Below the pieces are notes generated by a model, which saw nothing but the letters and a program-made list of their open reading frames with translations, had not been told where the DNA came from and made no database searches. Position numbers and translations under genes: made by a program. This document shows positions 6,717 through 14,110 of a stretch of 41,480 nt of DNA, piece after piece. The number at the start of each line of letters is the position of its first letter. Position 1 is the stretch's first letter. This DNA is from Ferruginibacter sp. (GTDB lineage Bacteria; Bacteroidota; Bacteroidia; Chitinophagales; Chitinophagaceae): NCBI GenBank assembly GCA_025352695.1, contig JANXSK010000102.1:1-41480 (forward strand). The letters are read 5' to 3'.

Positions 6717-9700
6717 TTACACTACTTCCGCAATTAAAACAGTAGCAGCAATTTTTACTTCCTTATCTGTTAAAAGCATTACCTTATTTAGTATCGCCTG
6801 CACCTCGGGCCTGCAACTGCCACAGCCCATGCCTGCACCGCTTGCTTCGCATAAAGTTTTTAATTTGGTACAGCCTTCTTTTATTTTATTTACAATATTA
6901 CCCGCGCCAATATTACCACAACTGCAAACCAGTTTGCCAATTACAGGCTCGGTTACTTTTCCCGAACGCAATAGCTGTAAGCGCTTTTCACTTAGCTCCA
7001 TTTTATTTTGTATCAGGTAACGGTATTCTAAAAACTCAGTTTTATCACCAATCAAAATAGCACCTACCAAACGGTCGTTGTGAATGATGCATTTTTTATA
7101 ATAACGTTTTGCCTTGTCAATAAACACCACTTCCTCATACGCCGGATCATCAGGACATTCTGCCAACCCCATAGAGACAAGGTCTGTGCCGTGCATTTTT
7201 AAAATATTAATCAGTAGGGAGCCTTCATAATATTTTGAAATATCGCCGCTTAAATAACGGGCAACAATCTCCGCCTGTTGTTCAGCCGCAGCCGTAATGC
7301 CATACAAAAATCCTTTAAACTCTGCTATTTCACCCACCGCAAATATAGATGAGTCGCTGGTTTGTAAATATTCATTTACTTCAACACCACGTTTGCTTTG
7401 CAAACCACAAGCTTTGGCCAGTTCGATATTGGGCACTGTACCCACGGCAATTACAATAGCCTGGCAGTTAACTGTCAAGCCACTTTTTAGTTGAACGCCC
7501 GTTACTTTTCCATTACCATAAAAACGTTCTATCTCATCATTGTAATAAATATCTACGTCTTTGCTTAATAATTCTTCGTGTAATAACTGGCTGCCCAACG
7601 GATCAAGCTGCCTGTCCATCAGCCTGCTGATACGTTGTACGATCGTAACACCAACACCTACTTCTCTTAATGAAGCAGCCAACTCAATACCCAGCAAACC
7701 ACCACCAACTATCAGTACTTTTCCTTTGGCTGCATCCACATGATCTTTAAAATTATCTGCATCTACCCTGCTGCGCATGGTAAATATGCCTTTCATATCC
7801 GGTACATCTCTCAGCATCGCAGCACGACTGCCAGTTGCCATTAACAACACATCATACTGATGCAACACACCTTTGCTATCAATTACTGTTTTATTTTGTC
7901 TATCAATCTGCTCTACACTTACACCACGGAATAACTGAATATTAAAATTTCGTTCTTCCTTGTCTGTCATCTTTACCAACTGCGCCCATTTCTGTACACC
8001 ACTAATATAATCCGGCAACATTACCCTGTTATAAAAAGGAAAATTTTCTTTGCTGAAAACCTTTATTTCATCATCTGTATTTAAAGCCCGGTAACTTTTT
8101 ACAAAACCACAGGCACCGGCACCGGCTCCAATTACAATTATCTTTTGTTTATCTTTTTTATGCAATGCCACTTGCACAGCAGCAAATTTAAAATCAGGTT
8201 CTTTTGATACCGGATCAACCAGGTTATTGGTGAGGTTGTTGGCCCGGTTTAAATCATTGTTTAAAATTTTACCCCAATGCATCGGTAAAAAACAAACGCC
8301 CTTTTTAATATCTTCTGTAAGTTTTGCTTTTACCCTTACATTACCACGATCATTGATCACTTCTACCAAATCACCTTCTTTAATCTTTCTTTCTGCTGCA
8401 TCTGCAGGATGAATTTCAAGGAAACTTTCTTTAATGTGCTGGTTTAATTTATTAACTTTTCCCGTCTTGCTCCTGGTATGCCATTGGTCACGTATGCGGC
8501 CTGTGGTAAGGATCAACGGATGTTCCGACGTTAGTGGTTCCGATTTATTGGCATCTTCAAAAGAATGAATGATGGCTTTTTTAGAAGGCGTAAAAAACTC
8601 GTGATCTGTAAATAACCTGGCCGTTCCAAACGCACCGGTTTTTTTTGTGAAAGGCCATTGCACAGAGCGTTGCTCTTTTAAAATCGCATAGTTCAATCCA
8701 CTGATATCAATATTAGTGTCTTCGGTTAATGCAGCATGTTCAGTAAATATTTCTGCACTGTTTTTATAATCAAATCCGGTAAAACCCATCTTTTGTGCAA
8801 AGCGGCAAATGATCTCTGCATCCGGCAATGCTTCACCCGGCGCTTCAGTGATCTTACCTAAATGCGAAATGTATCTCCCGGCATTGGTCATGGTGCCTTC
8901 TTTCTCCGCCCATGCGGCCGCAGGTAATACCACATCCGCATATGGCAATGTTTCTACCGTGTTACTTACATCCTGCACCACCACAAACTTTGCTTTCTTT
9001 AACCCCTCTTCTGCAATGCGTACATCCGGTAGACTAATTAAAGGATTGGTACACAAAATCCAGATGGCTTTTAACTTCCCTTCGTTTAACGCAGCAAACA
9101 TTTCAGTAGCCGTTAAACCAGGTTTAGATTGAATGGTACCCAATGGTATTTGCCAGAATTTTTCTACTTCATTTCTGTCTGCTTCGCTGGCTAAATTTCT
9201 ATGTGCAGGCAATAAATTTGACAAGCCCCCAACTTCACGGCCACCCATGGCATTTGGTTGACCTGTTAATGAAAATGGCCCGGAGCCCGGCTTTCCGATG
9301 TGCCCGGTTATTAAATTTAAATTGATGAGTGATAAATTTTTATTAACCCCCACTACGCTTTGATTCAGGCCCATCGTCCACATTGTAATAAAGCCTTTGG
9401 CATTACCAATGTAAGAGGCAGCTTCACGGATGGCACTCACTTCTACACCACAAATAGCAGCTGCTTCTTCAATCGTTCTTTCAAAAACAGTATTCCGGTA
9501 ATCATCAAACCCATTGGTATGTGCATCTACAAAATCAAAGTCAATGTTCTCTGTTTCAATCAGGCAGCGGCCTATTGCATGGTGAAGGGTAATATCCGTT
9601 CCAGGGTTTAATTGCAGGTGTACATTTGCAATGGAGCAACTTTGTGTTTTACGTGGATCGCTTACAATAATTTTAAGGTCAGGATTTTTTTCCCTGGCAG

Positions 9701-10304
9701 CTTCTACCCTTCTCCACAAAATAGGATGACACCAGGCAGGGTTGGCACCGGCAACAAAAATAACATCGCACAATTCAAGGTCATCATAACTCACCGGCAC
9801 ACTGTCTTCACCCAAACTCATCTTATAACCAACCACCGCACTGCTCATACACAGGCGGCTGTTGGTATCAATATTATTGCTGCCAATAAATCCTTTTATT
9901 AATTTATTCACCACATAATACTCTTCTGTTAAACATTGGCCGGAAGCATAAAATGCCACTGCATCGGGACCATATTTTTCAATGATGGTTTTAAACACCG
10001 CAGCTGTTCTTTCCAATGCTGTATCCCACGAAACCCTTTGCCTGGGCTGGTTACGGCCATAGCGCATTTCGGGGTACAGCAACCGATCGCTTTTGTCCAT
10101 AACCGTATAATGCAGGTTCATCCCTTTACTGCACAACATCCCTTTATTCACCGGATGATCCTTATCGCCTTCTATCTGTATACGGCCCTGTGCATCTTTG
10201 TTAACAACAATACCACATCCCACACCGCAATAGCAGCAGGTAGATGCAGCCCCCATCCCCTGAAGGGGGGTAATTTGAGTACCGTTATTTTTTTTGTCAG
10301 TCAA
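6717..10304 (-). CDS. Assimilatory nitrate reductase fused to FAD reductase and BFD [2Fe-2S] domain
   Basis: 1195 residues in three parts. Residues 20-715 are a NasA/NarB-type molybdopterin reductase: C23, C26, C30 and C58 hold a [4Fe-4S] cluster, and C152 in NSRLCMSS is the expected Mo ligand. Residues 721-1100 are a NirB/NasC-type FAD/NADH oxidoreductase (VIGAGAGACG at 724; second nucleotide motif VGGGLLGIE at 866). Residues 1127-1175 are a BFD-like [2Fe-2S] domain with C127/129-type CSC and CGSC at 1161/1164. One chain should therefore carry electrons from NAD(P)H to nitrate, joining what Klebsiella encodes as NasC and NasA. An internal ATG at 10256 (residue 17) is an equally credible start, because the first 16 codons lie in a duplicated repeat. 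Confidence 0.88.
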   Translation of the reverse strand: MTDKKNNGTQITPLQGMGAASTCCYCGVGCGIVVNKDAQGRIQIEGDKDHPVNKGMLCSKGMNLHYTVMDKSDRLLYPEMRYGRNQPRQRVSWDTALERTAAVFKTIIEKYGPDAVAFYASGQCLTEEYYVVNKLIKGFIGSNNIDTNSRLCMSSAVVGYKMSLGEDSVPVSYDDLELCDVIFVAGANPAWCHPILWRRVEAAREKNPDLKIIVSDPRKTQSCSIANVHLQLNPGTDITLHHAIGRCLIETENIDFDFVDAHTNGFDDYRNTVFERTIEEAAAICGVEVSAIREAASYIGNAKGFITMWTMGLNQSVVGVNKNLSLINLNLITGHIGKPGSGPFSLTGQPNAMGGREVGGLSNLLPAHRNLASEADRNEVEKFWQIPLGTIQSKPGLTATEMFAALNEGKLKAIWILCTNPLISLPDVRIAEEGLKKAKFVVVQDVSNTVETLPYADVVLPAAAWAEKEGTMTNAGRYISHLGKITEAPGEALPDAEIICRFAQKMGFTGFDYKNSAEIFTEHAALTEDTNIDISGLNYAILKEQRSVQWPFTKKTGAFGTARLFTDHEFFTPSKKAIIHSFEDANKSEPLTSEHPLILTTGRIRDQWHTRSKTGKVNKLNQHIKESFLEIHPADAAERKIKEGDLVEVINDRGNVRVKAKLTEDIKKGVCFLPMHWGKILNNDLNRANNLTNNLVDPVSKEPDFKFAAVQVALHKKDKQKIIVIGAGAGACGFVKSYRALNTDDEIKVFSKENFPFYNRVMLPDYISGVQKWAQLVKMTDKEERNFNIQLFRGVSVEQIDRQNKTVIDSKGVLHQYDVLLMATGSRAAMLRDVPDMKGIFTMRSRVDADNFKDHVDAAKGKVLIVGGGLLGIELAASLREVGVGVTIVQRISRLMDRQLDPLGSQLLHEELLSKDVDIYYNDEIERFYGNGKVTGVQLKSGLTVNCQAIVIAVGTVPNIELAKACGLQSKRGVEVNEYLQTSDSSIFAVGEIAEFKGFLYGITAAAEQQAEIVARYLSGDISKYYEGSLLINILKMHGTDLVSMGLAECPDDPAYEEVVFIDKAKRYYKKCIIHNDRLVGAILIGDKTEFLEYRYLIQNKMELSEKRLQLLRSGKVTEPVIGKLVCSCGNIGAGNIVNKIKEGCTKLKTLCEASGAGMGCGSCRPEVQAILNKVMLLTDKEVKIAATVLIAEVV

Positions 10305-10311
10305 ATTATTT
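10251..10311. repeat. Direct repeat copy 1 (over nitrate reductase start)
   Basis: Contains CCCCATCCCCTGAAGGGG. About 60 bases match 10322-10382 with substitutions, at a 71-base offset. It covers the first codons of the nitrate reductase frame. The CCCCT/AGGGG palindrome is a low-complexity intergenic repeat type. Confidence 0.55.
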
Positions 10312-10321
10312 GTGGTGTTTA

Positions 10322-10382
10322 CCCCTATCCCCTAAAGGGGAATTTTGGAACGTTTACTTATTTTGTATCAGTCAATTATTTC
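10322..10382. repeat. Direct repeat copy 2 (upstream of nitrate reductase)
   Basis: Contains CCCCTATCCCCTAAAGGGG followed by GTATCAGTCAATTATTT, parallel to GTCAGTCAAATTATTT in copy 1. Read on the minus strand it holds a decayed version of the start (TTG ACT GAT ... TAA) in place of ATG ACT GAC. The 10305-10618 spacer holds this copy, dispersed repeat copy c and a heptad array; no gene was seen there. Confidence 0.55.
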
Positions 10383-10408
10383 TACTTATTTACTTACCTA
10401 ACTTTTGA

Positions 10409-10450
10409 ATTACTATTAAGCTTCATTGGCATCGCACTCTTGTACTATAG
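10409..10450 (+). repeat. Dispersed intergenic repeat, copy c
   Basis: Contains TTCATTGGCATCGCACTCTT then GTACTATAG. It matches copies d and e closely. Similarity to copy d resumes about 45 bases later as AACATCTATACCTTAGC, so the full element is near 100 bases with a variable middle. Confidence 0.6.
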
Positions 10451-10581
10451 ATCTTTATTGATCTTGCCTATGTTGCAGCAGCTTTGAAACATCTATACCT
10501 TAGCAATGATCTATTTACCAGAATACTTATCATAAAACTGATTATCTATTTGTCTTCACATTAAAGTAGCAACCATACAAA

Positions 10582-10617
10582 AATCAGACATCAAAAAATC
10601 AGACATCAGACATTAAA
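10582..10617. repeat. Heptanucleotide array (CATCAGA type)
   Basis: Five near-tandem units such as AATCAGA and CATCAGA with one extra base. It ends at the narK stop codon. The units are the same as those in the right-hand array of the first four-helix-bundle cassette (37011-37059), but no four-helix-bundle gene is present here. Confidence 0.65.
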
Positions 10618-10618
10618 G

Positions 10619-11935
10619 TTATACTGTCTGTAACTCAGCATTTTCAACAGCTGCATCTGCCGCTCCTATTTTTTGTGTAACTGCAAACTTTGTTACCAGC
10701 ACTATTAATGAAACAGCAATTACTGCATAGCCAATGTATTGAAACGCTTCCAGGTAAGTAATGGTAGAAGACTTAAACAGAAAGCCAAACAACATACCAC
10801 CTACATTACCACCTGCCCCTACAATACCACTCACCATACCCACATTTTTTTCGTTCACAAATGGCGTGATAGCATAAGTTGCACCATTGGCCATTTTAAG
10901 AAACAATGCAAATGAAATCATACTCACAATAGCCATTGACAAAGAACCTGCATGTGCAAAAAGAATAATGCCGCAACCTTCCATCAGCAACATCACCGCT
11001 AACAAAATTCCTTTTCCACGCATGCCATATTTTTTACCTACTTTATCTGCAGAAATACCACCAAGTGCCCTTGCAAAAATATTCATAAAGCCAAAGGCAC
11101 CCGCCCAAAAACCAGCAGAGCCCTGGCTTAATTTAAACGTGTCAGTAAAATGTAATGCTGCTACGCCATCAAATGTAATTTCCATTCCAAAACAAACGGA
11201 GTAAGCCAAAGCCAAACTCCATACACGCCAGTCTGCCAAAATGCTCCATTCTGTTTTCCCGGATACTTTTTTAAAGCGGTTGATATCTTCACAATTTCCC
11301 TGCGGTGTATCTTTTGTAAACTTAAAATATACTAAGGCCATTATCAATAACATTACGCCCGGTATCACCATTGCATAGCGCCAGGCTTCTGCTTTGGTAT
11401 AACCGAAACCCACGATGGTAGCGAATATTACCGGCATCAGCATATTGGTAATGCCGCCGCCTAAATTGCCCCAGCCACCAGCCACCGCATTGGCCGTACC
11501 TTTAATATTTGGTGCAAACATTACCGAAGTATGAAACTGTGTAATAACAAAAGAAGCTCCTATAACACCAATGGCTAAACGAAATAAAAGAAACGATGTA
11601 TAGCTATGCGCCAGTCCCACCAGCATTACAGGAAAAGCTCCTATAACGAGTAGTACTGTGTACGTTTTTCGGGGGCCCCAGCTATCACATAATTTACCGA
11701 CCAATAAGCGGGCAAAAATGGTAGCCGAAACCGCTGCAATGATGGTATTGCCGACCTGTGCTTTGCTCAATCCCAGATCGGCACGTATGGATGGCATCAG
11801 TGGTGCCAGACCAAACCATCCAAAAAAACAGGCGAAAAAAGTAAGCCAGGTAATGTGGAAAGTGCGCATTTGTATGCCCTTAAAACTGAGCACATTTAAT
11901 TTTGTAAGAGGTTGGTTATTTATGATGGATGACAT
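10619..11935 (-). CDS. narK: NarK-type nitrate/nitrite transporter (MFS)
   Basis: 438 residues with about twelve membrane segments. The two NNP-family glycine motifs are visible: GGWGNLGGGITNMLMP near residue 165 and GIVGAGGNVGGMLFGF near 370. An Arg in RLLVGKLCDSWGPR is part of the MFS loop. It imports nitrate, or exchanges it for nitrite, at the inner membrane. It is transcribed with the porin and nitrite reductase genes upstream and the nitrate reductase downstream, so uptake for assimilation is the likely role. Confidence 0.9.
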   Translation of the reverse strand: MSSIINNQPLTKLNVLSFKGIQMRTFHITWLTFFACFFGWFGLAPLMPSIRADLGLSKAQVGNTIIAAVSATIFARLLVGKLCDSWGPRKTYTVLLVIGAFPVMLVGLAHSYTSFLLFRLAIGVIGASFVITQFHTSVMFAPNIKGTANAVAGGWGNLGGGITNMLMPVIFATIVGFGYTKAEAWRYAMVIPGVMLLIMALVYFKFTKDTPQGNCEDINRFKKVSGKTEWSILADWRVWSLALAYSVCFGMEITFDGVAALHFTDTFKLSQGSAGFWAGAFGFMNIFARALGGISADKVGKKYGMRGKGILLAVMLLMEGCGIILFAHAGSLSMAIVSMISFALFLKMANGATYAITPFVNEKNVGMVSGIVGAGGNVGGMLFGFLFKSSTITYLEAFQYIGYAVIAVSLIVLVTKFAVTQKIGAADAAVENAELQTV

Positions 11936-11971
11936 GTTTTAATTTTTTATGGATGAAATATTTTATTAAAT

Positions 11972-11985
11972 AATAACCGGTTATT
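11972..11985. promoter_or_regulatory. 14-bp perfect palindrome between porin and narK
   Basis: AATAACCGGTTATT is perfectly self-complementary and overlaps the porin stop codon, 37 bases upstream of narK. It may be a protein site or a short mRNA hairpin; no T-run follows. Confidence 0.3.
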
Positions 11986-13507
11986 TAAATAAGAATTCAG
12001 GTTTAATGGTGATCATCAAATAAGTCCATGTACCTGTAAGCTTTGCAGTATTGGGTGTAATGTTTTTTGCATACTCCATACTTTTTGTAGCAGCCATTAC
12101 ACTAAAGCCATATTCAAGCGTTGTTATTTTATTTAGTGCATAGGTTGTTACCAGGTCAAATTCAATGCCGAGGTATTTATTGATAGCAGTACCACTGGTA
12201 TTTTTCTGATCCTTTGCCAGGCTGAAATAATGATAATCCAGCGCAGCAGTAAAACGTTTGCCTGCACTGCCATATTTAATTTTAGCAAATGGATTGCTTA
12301 GCCCACCTGTTGTAGAACCGGTACCTACATAAAAATAATCCATCAGTCCCCAGAACTTATGTGGTGTTCCGTATAAGGGATCAAAACGATGATTGGTAGT
12401 AGATGCTGAGAAAGCATCATTGCCTGAAACATAATCCCATCCTGCAGTGTAGGTAAATTTATTTTTAGTATACGCCAGGGATAATGTAGAAGTATAGGCA
12501 CTCAGTTTTTGAGCGTCCCTGTCTTTACCTGCCTGGTAATAAAAACCTGCTGTTAATGCAAAGGCCTTATTTTTATCCAAAATACTGTTCAATAAAATAC
12601 CTGTTGTAACCCTGCTGTTAACACCTTTTTGGTTAAAGCGTCTTCCATAAATATAACCAGTATCTGAACCAGCAATATTCCTCACAGAGTCATTGATATA
12701 CTTTCCAAAATGATCTGCGAGTACCAGTCCGGTAACTTTTGTTTTGTTGAAAGTTTTGGCTACATATAAATATTGCAACGCTTTATAATCCTGGTACAAA
12801 CCATTGGTAGAAGGCATGGCCACTAAAGACGGCGACCCCGTTTTGGAACTTAGTCCGGCTGCATTGCTCAACGGAATAAAAGCGTTTGGTGTGGCCGCCA
12901 GATTGCCGCGGCTATCTTTTACATAAGGAGATACATTCGCCGGTGTATAGAAAGTGCCGTTGTAATTAAAAGCATCAGTATTCTGATTAAACGCAAAACC
13001 CAAATCTGCCTGCCAGCCTTTGTTTAATAATTTAAATACAATGGCATCTTGCCTGCGTGCCTGTTGCAGCCAATCCAGGTTTCCCAACAGGCGGCTATCG
13101 TCATACAACAATTCCTGCCGGCCAATTTTTACCGCAAAATAATCTACCGGTGATTTTTTAAAAGAAGTATCTTTTTTATTGGCCAGTGCTATTTCTGCCC
13201 AGGCTTCGTGCAATCCTAACTTGCTGCCATCGTTGTTGCTGATGGTAGAGGCGTCCTGTCCCCAAACCCTTATGTCTTGCACCGAGGTTTGAAAAATAAC
13301 ATGGTTCATCTTGTAATTAAAAGTGAGCCTGCTTCGTTGCGAGGTAAAGAAAGCCGCACTGTTTATTTTTGGTTTTAATGTACCTACGCCATCCCTGTAT
13401 TCTGTCCTGGTTCTTACCTGTCCCGTTACAATTAACTGGGCAGTCAACTTGTTTAAACAAGCAGAAAAAATTAATAGCATAAATACGTACCTGATAATTT
13501 TTTTCAT
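11981..13507 (-). CDS. Alginate-export-family outer membrane porin
   Basis: 508 residues. An N-terminal signal peptide (hydrophobic core at 6-17, probable cleavage after LTA-Q near 24) is followed by alternating strands typical of a beta-barrel: TGQVRTRTEYRDG, RSRLTFNYKMNHV, IGRQELLYDDSRLLG. It ends in Lys rather than Phe. The alginate_exp/porin-like family forms large outer-membrane channels. Its position between narK and nirD suggests that it carries nitrate or nitrite across the outer membrane here (inference from context; the family name does not fix the substrate). Confidence 0.75.
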   Translation of the reverse strand: MKKIIRYVFMLLIFSACLNKLTAQLIVTGQVRTRTEYRDGVGTLKPKINSAAFFTSQRSRLTFNYKMNHVIFQTSVQDIRVWGQDASTISNNDGSKLGLHEAWAEIALANKKDTSFKKSPVDYFAVKIGRQELLYDDSRLLGNLDWLQQARRQDAIVFKLLNKGWQADLGFAFNQNTDAFNYNGTFYTPANVSPYVKDSRGNLAATPNAFIPLSNAAGLSSKTGSPSLVAMPSTNGLYQDYKALQYLYVAKTFNKTKVTGLVLADHFGKYINDSVRNIAGSDTGYIYGRRFNQKGVNSRVTTGILLNSILDKNKAFALTAGFYYQAGKDRDAQKLSAYTSTLSLAYTKNKFTYTAGWDYVSGNDAFSASTTNHRFDPLYGTPHKFWGLMDYFYVGTGSTTGGLSNPFAKIKYGSAGKRFTAALDYHYFSLAKDQKNTSGTAINKYLGIEFDLVTTYALNKITTLEYGFSVMAATKSMEYAKNITPNTAKLTGTWTYLMITIKPEFLFK

Positions 13508-13557
13508 GTTACTTTTGGTTTGATTTTTTAAGGTGATTACTTGCCTTTCTAATTGAA

Positions 13558-13595
13558 GGCCCGGCTAGACTCCACTCTGCCGGGTCTGTTTTTTT
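13558..13595 (+). terminator. Hairpin with T-run between nirD and porin
   Basis: The stem GGCCCGGC / GCCGGGTC has a 13-base loop, followed on the plus strand by TGTTTTTTT. It looks like an intrinsic terminator for plus-strand transcription, although both neighbours are on the minus strand. On the minus strand it would be a hairpin in the nirD-porin spacer without a T-run. It may limit antisense transcription or process the operon mRNA. Confidence 0.4.
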
Positions 13596-13712
13596 AACCT
13601 ACCGCTTGCGATCAGGCTTTGTTTGTAATTTTTCTCTTTTTCATTTTCTCATAATTATGTAATCATTTTAAAGGATGAAAAAAATTGTTGGTATCAATAT
13701 TCATATAGCATA

Positions 13713-14069
13713 TCATGGTTGATAAACCCCTATAAAAATATTGCCGTCCTGTACTTTAACAGGATATGTTTTTATACCACATTCCTCACCGCTTAAACAT
13801 TCACCGGTTTGCAGGGAAAAAGTTTTTTTGTGAAACGGACACGCCACTTTTGGCTCTTCACTTTGTGTACCAATCATACCCCGGCTCAACGCCATTTGTT
13901 GCCTGTGCGGACATTCATTTTGTGTAGCATACCATTCGCCTCTTCTTGCAAAATAAAAAAGGGCAATCTGGTCATCTTTGTACTTAACACATACGCCGCC
14001 ATTAGTAGGTACATCATCTGACTTACAAGCCAAAAACCAGGTAATATTTTCTTCAATTGCTGTTAACAT
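13713..14069 (-). CDS. nirD: Nitrite reductase small subunit NirD (Rieske)
   Basis: 118 residues, the usual NirD length. The Rieske ligands are intact: C53 and H55 in CPHRQ, and C77 and H80 in CPFHK, so the domain can hold a [2Fe-2S] cluster. Many NirD proteins have lost these residues. It partners NirB in NADH-dependent reduction of nitrite to ammonium in the cytoplasm. The ATG at 14069 is chosen because the 17-residue upstream extension overlaps the nirB end and is not family-like. The gap to nirB is 41 bases. Confidence 0.88.
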   Translation of the reverse strand: MLTAIEENITWFLACKSDDVPTNGGVCVKYKDDQIALFYFARRGEWYATQNECPHRQQMALSRGMIGTQSEEPKVACPFHKKTFSLQTGECLSGEECGIKTYPVKVQDGNIFIGVYQP

Positions 14070-14110
14070 GGTGTAGTTATTTTTATCAAATAATAAAATA
14101 GGAGATTGTT

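Noticed and set aside
9936..10487. Long plus-strand frame of 183 codons opposite the nitrate reductase start
   Set aside because: It lies antisense to well-supported coding sequence and crosses dispersed repeats; composition is that of a shadow frame.
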